A stretch of DNA of 64,000 nucleotides from Archilochus colubris. Its lineage: Eukaryota; Chordata; Aves; Apodiformes; Trochilidae. The stretch lies in contig CM041089.1 in NCBI GenBank assembly GCA_023079485.1, forward strand, positions 11,175,001 through 11,239,000. The letters are read 5' to 3'. This document shows positions 24,069 through 36,297 of this stretch, piece after piece (within the stretch, counting starts at the first letter, position 1; each line of letters starts with the position of its first letter). The position numbers and the translations under genes are program-made. Below the pieces are notes generated by a model, which did not search any database, was not told where the DNA came from, and worked only from the letters and a program-made list of their open reading frames with translations.

Positions 24069-27000
24069 AGTTATATTTTTTAAAAATCATTAAGTTGTGT
24101 TCTCAGCCTTTTCTTCAAAGCCCACCAATTAGAGTAGAGGAAATATGTGGCCATTTCTCTGCTCTGGTACCTGGAAAAGGACAACACAAGTTGCAGGACA
24201 GAGCAGGTGCTGCTGAGGAGTGGCCTCAGGGAACAGATGCAAAAAAGCAGAAGGGGAAGAACAAGAGAACAGCAACAGCTTGGGGATGTTGTAGGCAGTT
24301 CAGGGACTCCCTACAAAAACCCCAGGAAACTAGCAAATGCATTTGATACATTGGCAAGCACTTCCTCCCAATGAACTACTTCATATTACAAAAGGGATGC
24401 AAAAGAAAGAGTTAAAATGAAAGAGTTAAATACATAAATTTATATAGATGTTTAAGACAATCACATATGGAGTGATTATCTTAAATGCTACAGAGATAAT
24501 GTTTTGCTTTACTTTTTCCCCTCAAGCCTGCACCTTTTGTCATCAGGAAATGCATTGTCAGCCCTCACTTGGTAAAATATTTGTATTGCCACACAGTTAA
24601 ACAAATGGGTTTTTTTTCTTTTTCTTTTAAAGTAGCCTCCCACACATTTCTCTAAACAGTGGCTCATCAGTCCAGCTGGATAACATGCACAAGCCGAGCA
24701 GTACAGTCTCCTCTAGCCCCCCATTGAAAGGGTTCTTTCCTTATTTCATCAGCCAGAACACATGGGGAAATAATAGGACTGCAAAAATAATGGATTGCAT
24801 CTGAAAGGAATTCCATTCCATAATATTCCCACATTCCACTAGAACTCATAGCATCCAACAGGCAATCAGCATAAAAGATTTAGCACAAGCAAGTGCAGGG
24901 GATCAGGGTAATCTTTTCTTATTTCTTTTATACACTGATATTCATGATTCTATTGGGTGCTCTTTTTCCTCTGTTTTTATTCTTTCCAGTTCTTCATATG
25001 AAAAAGGAAGAACTCACAAGTATGATTATCAAATTTATGGTGGATGTTTGCTACACTGCACATTATAGTCTCACAGTTGTTTGCCCTGTGGTATGAAAGA
25101 TTTGCATAGCATTCAAATGGGAGAGAACTACACAAACCATACTTAAAATATTATTACATTTATATATTTTCCTATATGAACTAGTAAAAAAAATAATCTT
25201 TTATCCACTTTAGGGCAACATTTTACTAAAATTAAATGAAAAGGCTTAGCTCTGCTACTTCTTTGAAAAGAATCATGACCAAAAAGACACAGTTTTAGGA
25301 AACATAACTGGAAGATGATAAAGAAAATCTCTCTGCTTCCATACGAGGTGATATCATAACCAAATATATCATGGTTGATATTTAAAATCTGAGCATATTC
25401 CCTTCTGTAATTCTTTCATCAGTTTGCATGATTTATACAGTAGTTTTGAGAGAGAAAAGAATGAAGCATTTGCCTTTAATCCAAGGGGGCTTTATGTGGT
25501 GTTGTTTTTGCTGTTTTTTTAAATTCATTATGCTCTCCTTTCCCATCACTGGTGACCACCACTGCAGCACCATATCTCCAGCTGTGAGCTTGAATATGCA
25601 GCTGCTCCCTGAAGCCAAAGCAAGTGTTGCTTTTTCCGATTTAGAGCAAGGGACACTGGGGTGGAGGGTGCAGCCTTAAGCTTCTATTCCTTTTGAATTT
25701 CAGTGTCACCTCTGTAACACAGTATATTGCACAGAAACCTAGACAACTGGAGAAATTAGACGGAAAAGCTGCAGCTTTTTTTTACAGAAAGTTATCAGAT
25801 CTTTTAGCAGCAATTCAACATTGTGGCCCCTTCAATGGGAAAAACTATTTAAACCATGTTTTACATGAAGTATTTTATAAACAGTACACCTAATTTAGAA
25901 AGTTTTCTTGTTACAGAGCACAAAGTGAAATCTTCTGTACCTGACCATTATTTACCACTCCCGGAGAAGGCTGTCACCTAGGAGGGGAGGAATTCTCTTG
26001 CAGAACATCCAGAACATGTTAGAAACAGACAAACAACGGATGGAAAGAAGGAAGGAAAGAAGATTACTTTGGCAGTTGTGCAACAGTTACAGAAAAAGAA
26101 TTTAAAAGGAAACTATTTTCTTCTCCTCCTGAAGTCCAGAGTACACATTTTATTTTAGTGAGCACTGACTTAATTTTCCAAGACTCAGCCTGAGACAACA
26201 GCAGCTGACTACAAGCTCAGCAGAGGAGTCTAAAATTAGTATTTTAAGAAGTCTTTTTATTCTCATAAAATTTGTACATTAAAACTGACATTTTAAAAGG
26301 TTACTTCTGTAGCGAGGAGCGAGGAGCTATCAAAATCTAAAAACACCAATCAAATGTAAACGTGTTTCAAACTCAACTTAGTGCAGACAAAGCACCCTGC
26401 TCTACAGCATCACAGGGCAGGAGAGAGCTTTGAGAGCAATTCTGAATCGGGTAAATCTTCAGGTTTTACTCTTAATGCATCAAAGCTGTAGTTTAGGTAT
26501 CTTAGTGCTAACTGCCAAATGGGCTGAATTATTCTACGTTGTTAGCCATAGTAAGTGGATTCCTACCACTTCAAACAAATTATCAATTCCAGTTGAGCAG
26601 GTTTGTGATACAGACAGAGAAAAAGGTACTTCTAAACTTGGCCTGTTTTATTTTGCTGCCCTGCTATAGAATACATCTTATTCTGTATAGATTTTCATAC
26701 ACTTTAGGGGAAGAATAATGCAGCTACTCATTAACATGTCCACATTTGTATTAACATTACATTTATCTCAGCCTTTTTTATGTAAGTTTGTTGTTTTATC
26801 TATCACAGACAGCTGTAAGTAGAAGAGACAAGTTAGTCCAAGGACATAATGTCTTTCAGGCTCTATAGCACTTAGCAGGTTACTAGGCCTCCAAGGCCTA
26901 ACAGATTTAGCCAAGACTTTTCACACAATCAGGTAAAGAGAGCTAGGCCAGTCAGCAGATGTCCCATTCAGATAACAAAGAGAATATTTTAGTGACAATG

Positions 27001-28655
27001 TGAGAAAACAACAGTAAAAATGGTAGAGAAAGCCACTCAACCGTGGCAGTATTTTTTTTCTTTACTAAGAACCAGAGACTGGTGTTTGACTATGACATTC
27101 ACTGAAATCTTCAGCAAAAGGAAAAAAAAAAATCATACAGGCTTTGTTACAAGAGAATCAAATAAACTATTAAAAGAAAAAATCAGCTTCATCAGTGCTG
27201 GACAATCTTCTCTATTTTAATTCCCTCAGAATTCAAAGATCTGTTAAAAACCCCAGACTAACAGATGAAAGGTTCTTGTCAAACATGTCATCACTAAATG
27301 ATCTACAACAAACTGCTGCATTTGTACCTTCAGTTTTACCATAGCATATTGTGAGTATTTAGTGCCTGTAAGTCTGAGTTAGCAACATTAACATTTGCAA
27401 ACAAGAAATGGCTATTAGTATCCAAAATGGCTTTCCTCAGTTGCCAACCACTGATGAGGTGAAAGCACTGCTGTGAACAAAGCCAGTTTTGGCATTTGTT
27501 AAGGTCACTTCAGTTCTTCGAGTGGCTCTTCTTAGAGTCCATTACCTCAGCTATAAATGCTCAGCAAACCATAATAATGATGGAGATAACCCATCTGAAG
27601 AAACCAATTTGGGGTGTGGTTTTGAATTTGAATCAGGGAAAAGATGACTATACACCCCATGCTCTTGCTCTTCTCTAAGGCCAAGTTTAAATAAAGAAGA
27701 ATACTTTTCAGTTATCTTGGACCACATTTCAATGGCAAGGGAACTGTGAATGAAAGAAGTTTACAAAGAAGACTGTTAAAGTATAGTATAATCACTGTAT
27801 GAATTACTCATAGCCAGTTTAGACACTGTCCAACCCACTTTCCAACCATCTGCAACAAATGTGCTCCATTAAAACAGAACCATATGGAAAACAAGCTAGC
27901 AATTAACACAGCTTCTATGCATACCTCTAATACAGCACAGATTTCAAACTTTGAGTGAAACTGACTGCTGAATTGCTTCCATATTGCTGCTGTTTAGACC
28001 TTGGCAACAGATATTTATCCTCACTCACTACAGTATGTCATCCCAAGATACTGCTATATCATCAAAATAAGCATGAGAAAACCACCCACAACTGAGCCAC
28101 TCATTGTGGTTTATAGCCCCTGTTAATAAAACATTTGCAGATCAAAGTATAACAGACTTTTTCAAAGATGCATAATACATTACTTACCAGTCAGTATCAA
28201 AACTAATAGCTAACGCAAGGCAAATTGATTAATTTAATTGCTAATTGGTGATACCTTTTACTATTAAACAAAACTGCTTCAGGTTTGAGTAGTTTTCTGC
28301 TCTTCCAGATTATGCGAAGTGCTAGAGGTGCTGCACTTAACAGTTACCATTTTCCAATTCAAAGGGGATATACAGAAATCCTAGTTCCTAAATTTAGAGC
28401 CATTAAAAGTGTTTTTGGATAGTAATATTTTGGTTATTTTTCTTTACCAAATTAGGAAAATAGAATAGTTTAGAAGTGTATGTCTTTAAATGTACTAGAT
28501 CCAAAATGTGAAGTTTACTATAAACAAAAAGCTGATATAAGCAAAATGCTTTATTTCCTTATTCAAAATAATGTGTAAGTGATCAGTATTGGCTCTTTTG
28601 CTCAACAGATCAGTCTATGAGTTTTGGTCCAAGTGGTGAAGCCCCACAACATGAT
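24069..28655. other. AT-rich noncoding DNA, no gene seen
   Basis: Overlapping + frames at 24,095-24,374 and 25,428-25,679 are slightly longer than average, but have no recognisable domain. A short tandem duplication (GCGAGGA x2, 26,312-26,325) and a purine-rich GGAAAGAAGGAAGG tract (about 26,040-26,063) occur. At 28,215-28,250 there is a small cluster of ATTA/TAAT homeodomain-type cores. Confidence 0.5.
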
Positions 28656-28746
28656 GGTTGGCAGGAACCTCTGGAGGTCATCAGCTCCTGCCTCCAGCTC
28701 ACAGCTACTCAGGTACTTGTTCAGTCAAGTTTGGAATATCATTAAG
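28656..28746 (-). mobile_element. CR1 LINE 3'-end fragment (minus strand)
   Basis: The + strand reads GGTTGGCAGGAACCTCTGG, then AGGTCATC, then TTGTTCAGTCAAGTTTGGAA. This matches the reverse complement of the CR1 3' region, whose known order is GGTTGGAAGGGACCTCTGGAG, AGTCCAACC, TGTCCAGTCGAGTTTTGAA, ATCTCCAAGG. It is a short decayed remnant of a non-LTR retrotransposon with no coding capacity. A small tandem duplication of ATTAAGGGGA-type units follows directly and blurs its edge. Confidence 0.75.
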
Positions 28747-28776
28747 GGGAATTAAGGGGAATATCATTAAGGGGGA
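28740..28776. repeat. local tandem duplication of ATTAAGGGGA units
   Basis: ATTAAGGGGA appears twice in direct succession (28,741-28,760), followed by AATATCATTAAGGGGG, which repeats the AATATCATTAAGGGG that precedes it. This is a replication-slippage type duplication at the edge of the CR1 remnant. It is not a telomeric repeat. Confidence 0.75.
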
Positions 28777-31700
28777 AATTGTAAAAGAGAACCTGAATTC
28801 TTTACTAAGCAAAAATATAACAAAATTATAAAAAACATACTGGGTATTTAAAACTCGGCATTTCCAATGTAAATTAAGTTGCTTTATATCCTGTAATATT
28901 AAAACTGAGGGGGGATTTTTGTTAATAACTGGTATTTATTTAATTGAACAAAGAAGACCATAAAGGAAAATTATTCTAGTTCACCAAACTCCCATATTTC
29001 CTCAGTTATACAAGATGAAATAAAGAACTAACTACAGACATCATCTTTGAATTTTCCAAAGGGGAGTTACAGAAGAGTTTCCATGAATTTCATTTCCATG
29101 AAATATCACCTCAGTACCTACAAAATCCACCAACTTTTTTGAAGCAGCCTTCCATGACCAGATCATCATGGGCCACAGTTTCCAAAGACTCACAATAAAA
29201 CATGAAGAGCCGGGAAATGAAAGACTTAGAAGAATTCCCCACATGAATTTGTTCACACAGAAGTTTCTCCACCATCAAGCAGAAAACAATAATCTCCACG
29301 TTTCTTTCTGTGTGCTTTTCATGTCTTCAACAGTTTCAACACCAACAGAAGGTTTCTGTTTTGTCTTTAGAATTATCAATTGTAATTGTAATAGGAGAGC
29401 ATACAATGTTTATTGCTGGGTTTTAAATACCTGCATTTCAAGTAATGTAATTATACTTAATTTTTTATACCTTCCCAAAAAGAAAGTTCCAGAAAACTTT
29501 TGCCCTGAAGATGCTACACATGACACAACAACAAGGTTATGCACATTAACAGGAATAAAATAATATAAAGATGCATTATTTTAAAATTCATGGTTTGCAG
29601 AAACATTATCAGCAATACTTGAACACTTACTACAAATAATAAGTCATTTTATCTTCAAAATATGCCCATAGCATCCTAAAGAGCTGAAGCAGCATTAAAT
29701 GGGATTCTGATTAATGACATTTTGGCTTAATAAAAAGAAGGTTTCGTTGACAGCCATATTAACCATCAGTTTGCAAATACTGCTTTAAATAAACCAAGTG
29801 CATATGTCAAAAACTGGCCTTCTGCCACTACATTTATTTTCTACATTCATTAGGTAAATGATATATTGCCAAAATCAAAAAAAATATTCAAATGGTATTA
29901 GGACCGCAAAAAAAAATGCAATGCTTTGGAATTAGCACCAAAACCTCCTGCATCCCCCATAAATTCTGACCAAATTCCTACTATGTTATTCCTCCTGTTT
30001 TCCCCACAGCTGTTCTATATATGTTCACCTGTTTCACTTCCCTTTTTGTTCAAGTAACAAAAAAGCTTAACCTTACTTGATTGACAGGAAGGAAGAACAA
30101 TATTTAATTAACATCACTTCCTATGTGACTTAAAACTCTGCTCAATCAATAAGGCTCTATGAAAGTATTCCCCCAACATTTTTAAAAGCTTTTAAAGAAA
30201 GCTCAGAACACTGTGTTCTTAATTCAAAAGCACATGCCGAGTTAATTATGGTCTTATGCTTTGACCAAAAGCAGGATTTGTGGGATTTTCTTTTTCTTAA
30301 GTCAAAGGATTCAAAAGTAATTTATGAATGATACTGAAATAATGTACAAATTAGCTGCTAACATGTTGTTTGTTTCAGGCGTTAATTATTTTTTTTAATA
30401 TACTAGGAGGGTCAGCTTTTAAGTCATGCTGACTTGAAACTATTTATACTAAAAACTGCATTAACTAAACAATCATGCTATTTTATAGCCCTCCTACTTT
30501 CTTTCAGGCTGTTTCTCTTGACTAGTTTACTTGTTGGGGAGATTTCAGCACAGTTTCAGCTGGTTTAAATGCAGACCTATCTATAGCTAAATACTGTAAC
30601 AGTGTCACATAAACTCTGCCTATATTTACTATTCCTTTATGTACATGGTATTTAATTCACATTCCCATCACTTTTTGAGCAGTTACACTACAGGTGTATA
30701 CTATACACATATCTTACTGTTTGTTTAAGCAACTTGTTACGATCTCGTTATTACATTTGCAAAGAGGTCACACGTGGTTCAAAGCACACGTGCAGGTGTG
30801 CACATGTGTGTACATTTACACAAATGTAAAATGTCCAGACTTTAGTAATGTTTATCAAAGGTGCTGCTATCTATTTCTCAGTTGAGTTTTAAAGAGCATC
30901 TAATTTCCTGTAGGTTATTGATTGGAAATGTGATTTCAGCCTCTAACTCACATGAGATCAGCATCACTTCTTTCCCATACAATATCTGACAGAGAAAGGG
31001 CACTTAGGCTGAAGTACTTTATGGAAGGAAGAACCATGGACAGTTTTCTTCCTGACTTTCCCCTCCCCCTGGGATTTGTTCCTCAAGAGCAGACTGAGGC
31101 AGTCAGAAGCCAAGAAAGTTACACTGCAAGACCTCCCCTACCTCCAGCCAAACATCCAGTCCTAGCTTGGCTCAGGACCAAGCTGAATTTCTCCTGCTAT
31201 TCTAACACTTTCTACACTAACTTCTTTTTTTTCATTAACAATAAACACTAATAACCATAAGCATTATTCCAATGTGTTCTGACAATCATTTCTGTTAGGA
31301 TAATTTTAGTAGCCTATAAAATTATTTAGGCAAGATAAAGTTTTCCCAGAAATGGAGGAATCAGTTATTCTCTAAGAACAAGGCATGCAGAAGATCAATA
31401 TGCATAGGGTTTATCATAATATTATCTTATGAACCCTTGTCTAACACTTTTACATCCATTCTGCCCACTTTACACCTCTCACCACAGTAACTAAATGAAC
31501 TTGATATGACTGTTTAGTTATTATCTGCAGAGGGAGTGTGCTTTTAAATCAACCAGTGCAAAACATGAAGGCACTTCTGCACTATCCATTCAGCAAATAA
31601 ATACAATTTGAAAGCAATGTATTCACCAACTTGTATTTCTACTCCATAATTTCATAGATGTTGAAAATGTCTTCAGCTTGTTCAGTCACCAGTAACGCCA

Positions 31701-31810
31701 GGATTGCCAGTGACACAAATCCAGTATTGAATTCTTTGCTAAAAGAGTGTAGAAAAATAACAGCAATGTGATAAAGAATTAAGGAAAAGGCCACTCCCAT
31801 TCAGACTTCA
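28777..31810. other. AT-rich noncoding DNA, no gene seen
   Basis: A 131-codon + frame (29,168-29,563) overlaps two minus frames. It shows no domain, and its composition (many N, C, F and T) follows the local AT-rich sequence, so I treat it as chance. A 16-base perfect palindrome TTTAAAAGCTTTTAAA lies at 30,181-30,196, and a mixed CACGTG/TG/CA stretch at about 30,785-30,830. Confidence 0.5.
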
Positions 31811-31879
31811 GGGTCTCTGGAACCAGATGATATTTAAGGTACCTTCCAACCCAAATTATTCTATTAGTCCATGATTCTT
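31811..31879 (+). mobile_element. CR1 LINE 3'-terminal remnant
   Basis: GGAACCAGATGATATTTAAG, then GTACCTTCCAACCCAAATTA, then CATGATTCTT follows the last bases of CR1 (GGAACTAGATGATCTTTAAG, GTCCCTTCCAACCCAAACCA, TTCTATGATTCT) with scattered substitutions. Only the terminal portion remains, as expected for a heavily 5'-truncated insertion, and it retains the degenerate ATGATTCT-type end. No coding sequence is present. Confidence 0.85.
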
Positions 31880-33690
31880 CCCAGAGTCTCGGTGGCCAAA
31901 AGGGAATAATGCACAAGCACTATACATTTAGTGACAGGTGAGCTTGGGACAGCAAGGCAACACAGTGAGGAAGGGCACTTGGGGTACCTCAGTCAGGGAC
32001 TGTGTGATACAGAGTTCCAGCAACTGCAGCAGGAGCCTGACAAAGGAAATGTCAGACTGCCAGGAAAACCCAGCTCTCACAATGAAGACAGAAATTAGCA
32101 AAAGCAACACATCACAAATGCAAGTGTACCCACTTCTTTATCTTGCTGCAAGAGAAAGAGCAGCTTGTCAAGTAACAAATAATGTTTCTTTAAAAAAAAA
32201 AAAAATTAAAAATAGTAATTTCTGGAGGATCCAAACCCCTTGTGGGGTGAGATACTAAGTGACTATGAAACACTGAAGTACCACTGGGATACACCCAGCC
32301 CAGTAAAAGAAATTAGACCAAGTTATACCTAGAGATATCTATGAAAAAAAACTAAAGCAGGAAGGACTGCAGAGAAGTTGCTGCATATGGTTGGTCACTA
32401 AGGCAACCAGTTTTCAAAAGAATTATCATATGTTACCCCTTAAATAACCAGTTTTTCAGCTCTTTTAAGCTTTACTGTAAAGAGTAAGGTTGGTACAAGA
32501 AAGCTTTGAAGTGGACATAAGAAAAACCTTTTTATAAGATGTTCTAAGACTTCAGACAGCTAACCACATCTGCTGCTGCCTGTGCTTGCAATAGCTACAT
32601 GCAGGCAGGTAGTGGAAATAAGACATCTAAGATATGCAAGATCTCTGCATATCCTTGAGATCTCTCTGGTTCTGGGGAGAAAGAAGGTGCCTGCATGTTG
32701 CTGCTCCTTTCATACAAAAAGGATGCAGCAACATTGCTGAGAACTGAAGCAATGTCCCTCACAGTACATGTGGCTGCTAAGAACACACTAGATGCACTGA
32801 ATGAGTAACACTCCTTTGAGTACCACACTTTCTACAGCCATAGTTTTTTTGCCACCCTTGACCTACTAATTTTTAAGAAACAAAATACCAAGCAATGGAT
32901 CACAGACTTCACTGAGTCCTGAGTGCCCAGAAAACAACACCCAAGTATTGTGTGCTTATCCATTTTTGGATGGAGCTGTACCCTCTTTCATTTTTGTTAT
33001 TCAGACACTCAGACCACCATCTTACATATTTTATCACTGGAGATATTCACAAGATTTCCAGCCTTTTAGAAGTAATTTCTTCTTCCATTGCACAGATCCA
33101 CAGGGAGAACTTAGCCTTTACAGTGAAAATCCTAACACCAAAATTTACTTCTTCAAATTAAGTGAAATAGTCAAACTATTTAGAAAAAATTAACTATGCT
33201 GAGCCTATTATGGAACTTTAAAGTTAAAGAAGATGCACTCTGGTTTTAGTTAGAACTCTACATTGTAGAAGTGGAAGCAGGCATCCAATTTTTACAACAG
33301 AGGACAGCACCTGAGTGGAAGAGCTCTTCTGAAAGAAGTTGGTTCAAGTAATTTCTTCCCCCTAATGTCACTTGAAAGTGTTAACCACAGTACACAATTA
33401 TCTCAAAAGTGAAGACCTGATACTACCTTTCTTCAAACTCCAGACATGTTGCAACACAGAATGATTAGTGCTGTGATACCAACATCCCCACTTTAAAAAT
33501 ATACGCATGCTAAAACTAACTACAGACCCTTCTGAATTTGAATTTTGCAGCATGGGCACAGTGCACGAGAGGAAACAGGATACATTGTGCTAACATGACT
33601 ATAGTATTGATGAATAAAAACCATAACCCCCAGGCTAAGCTGCCAAATAAGTAGTGAATTAATTTCTGTAAAGTACTCCAATATTACAAA
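31880..33690. other. AT-rich noncoding DNA, no gene seen
   Basis: A 106-codon + frame at 31,938-32,258 runs into an A13 tract (32,192-32,204) and has no family likeness. A phrase near 32,510-32,540 (ACATAAGAAAAACCTTTTTA) faintly recalls the CR1 3' region, but is too short to annotate. Confidence 0.5.
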
Positions 33691-34565
33691 GGTGTGTTGA
33701 AAGGTGTCTGCTCATGTTTCAAATTAAACGCACTGCTGGTCAGCATTAGCACCTCAGCTTTGAACAGCAGCCATTTGCCTATAACACTTCAGGGGCTGGG
33801 AAAAACGGATTTGCCGTTCACACTGGAATAATTAGAACATGTCAGGAAGAATTAATTTCCTCATTTTTCAAAAGGATACACAGAAATTACCATGTTATTA
33901 TATGACAGGGTCCCTTGGAGAATTGTATTAAATTTAATTTCTAGCGCAGCCCACACAACAAATTAAAGTCATAAATAAGATGGAAAGAAGCGGGACGCAG
34001 AGCATATGTTTATGGCAATGAGTGAAGCCAAGGGACCAGAAACAACTATCTTCATTTCATTTTATTTAAATCAGCCAGACACTGTGTATCTGAATGACAG
34101 CACTTGTTAATGGTGCTGAGATTATAGGCTCCTTAATTTTAGGAAACAGAAGCAGTCACTCAGCATTTGAAATGTTGGGGGTTTTTTTCTACAATACAGT
34201 TATTAGTTTAGAGTTGGTCCCTTTCAAGGCAGCTACTCATGGCCTTCCAGCAATGTGCATCTTCCTAACATGAGATGCACTTTTAATTGTTTTGCCTTAG
34301 TAACAGAGCAGGGTTGACACGAGTATTTTTGACAGAAATACAAAGCCAGGAATAAGTGGTTGGTAATTGAGACAACTAAGCCTTTGGGCAGGCAAAATAC
34401 TGCAACAGTCAGAAAGAGTGGGACTAGCCAGTTGCCACCAAGGTTTTATTTGCTACAGTACTTAACTGCCAGTATGTAACGTAACTTTTTGCTTTCACAC
34501 AATCCCAAATGTTTTGATAGAATAAAAAAGTAATCAGTGCAATATTACTGCTTGCTAAGATTCCA
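33691..34565. promoter_or_regulatory. enhancer-like stretch with inverted MYB-type, homeodomain and MEIS-type motifs
   Basis: This is a homopolymer-poor segment with closely spaced recognition-like words. They include AACGG/CCGTT inverted about a 5-base spacer (33,804-33,818, MYB type), the imperfect palindrome GGAAGAATTAATTTCC (33,845-33,860), TGACAG twice (34,095-34,100 and 34,330-34,335, MEIS/TGIF type), AAGTGG (34,354-34,359, NKX type) and TAATTG (about 34,363-34,368). It keeps several CpGs (AGCGCAGC, AGCGGGACGCAG) in an otherwise CpG-poor window. I infer a conserved noncoding element; there is no alignment to prove it. Confidence 0.4.
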
Positions 34566-36280
34566 ATCACACAAACTTCAAAGCAAGACTTACCTTTCCT
34601 AACATGCCTCGAACTCTTAGGTCCCTCCTCAGACCCAGGGAGCCATATAAAATCCTTTTACCCCCTCAGTCAGGAACTCACACTTACAAAAGGATATGTG
34701 AAAGCAGTCATTTTATACAACACTGAAGTCAACCCAACTGTACTTTAATAATGTTTATAAAAAATTAATACAGTTTTATAAAATATTAACAGTATTTTAA
34801 CTTATTTGAATACCTCCTATATTATTCTTTGTGTTTCAATTTTTAATTGTTGTGAAACTCATGCACTAAGATTTTAAAATCAGAGAGCACTACACTGAAC
34901 ATTCCTTCCTGTCTCTGCATCTGCAGCAAGTAAGAAAAATTTTTGTTTCAGCTTCTGTACGTACAAAGGCACAACAAAGTCATTGTAAAACAGGATTTGA
35001 TAGCTTAAATTCTGGACTACAGGTTGGCATAATTACTACTCATCTGTATATTGGAACTGCTGCATACCACAGCATTGTATGAAATGTATTTCAGCTTAAC
35101 CCTCAGAAGCTTTTTCAGAAATGCTCACTAGGATTTCCTTTGACAGGAAAGATACTCCACAAGTATCAGAAACAAAATGTGACAACAGGTGGTAAGGAAA
35201 GTCAACAGAAGCCTTCAAAATTACAAAAACAACTGTTATAAAAAGACAGACTACTGTTCATTTCCAGACAAGACATTACCTTTTCTTATTGATAGTTATA
35301 AATTTTTTTCATATAGGTATTTGCTGTGATGTCAGGTAAAAAAACCTGGAGAAATCCTTTTAATACATTAGCTGGCACACTACAACCTGCCAATATTGAG
35401 CTTGCAACCATTTTGTCAAGCTTGGTGACTAAGACAAGCTTAAAAGAAAAGAGAGTTTGCACAGTTTTAAGAAGTAGCTGCCTTGGATCTGAGCACTCCC
35501 TTGGGTGCAACAAACTTAAATAATTTGTGAATCAATTAACTGGTGACTCTCTACATAACACAGATTTCACACTCCCAGGTCACTGCATTATCAGCTTGAT
35601 ACGAATCACAACATTTTGGAGAAAAGTTCATAATTGAAATCATTAATTAATTTAACAGGAGCTTTTAGTTATGCATAGCATTACAAGCTGCAAAGGAGCA
35701 GAGATCAATTAGATGTTCGTATCACAATTTTCTCTACTTGGTGGAAAACTTTTCTGTTCATGAAGCATATTAATTATATAGTTTTTTATAACTACTTTAA
35801 ACTCCAAATTGCTTTGTACAACTCTACATAAAAACTTGCGTAATATGAGGAAGAATCCACTATGACTGCAGAAACAGATACGGCTGCACTTAACAGAAAA
35901 TAAAAATAATTATATTTAGATTGGGATCAAATATGTTTTACAGAAAAAGCAACATAGCCAGGACCCAAAATTATTGACCCAACTTACTGAATTTTCTTAA
36001 TTCTACTTCTACTAATAGGTGATATGTAAGAAAGCTGCAGCACTTACATGAGAAATGCATCAGCACTGTATGAGAAGCATTTGCAAAGTGCATAATAAAC
36101 AGGGAAAGTCTTCACCAGAATCTACTTGGTGACAGCAGAAGTGCTACTACCTCTCCATAGGATTCCTTTAGAATTATGAAAAGCTAATATAGAACCATGA
36201 GAAAGATTAAAATAATGTAATGGAATACATAATCTGCAGTGAGGCAGCCAAATGCCTTAACTCCATCAAAGTTGTTGGGG
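34566..36280. other. AT-rich noncoding DNA; possible small regulatory patch at 35.56-35.75 kb
   Basis: No gene was seen. The stretch around 35,560-35,750 has homeodomain-type words (CATTAATTAATTTAAC) and a CpG-containing inverted word pair, GATACGAA at 35,598-35,605 and TTCGTATC at 35,716-35,723. Each is followed by a CACAA-type sequence. The rest is unremarkable. Confidence 0.4.
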
Positions 36281-36297
36281 AAAAAAAAAAAAAAAAA
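36281..36297. repeat. poly(A) run, 17 bases
   Basis: An A17 is followed by GAAAAAGAAA. No retrocopy was recognisable upstream. Confidence 0.9.

Noticed and set aside
28740..28776. Interstitial telomeric repeat suggested by repeated TTAAGGGG
   Set aside because: The unit is ATTAAGGGGA or longer, not TTAGGG, and only a few copies are present. It fits local slippage.
29168..29563. 131-codon + frame and overlapping minus frames
   Set aside because: No domain, no exon signals and local AT-driven composition. Frames open on both strands at once point to chance.
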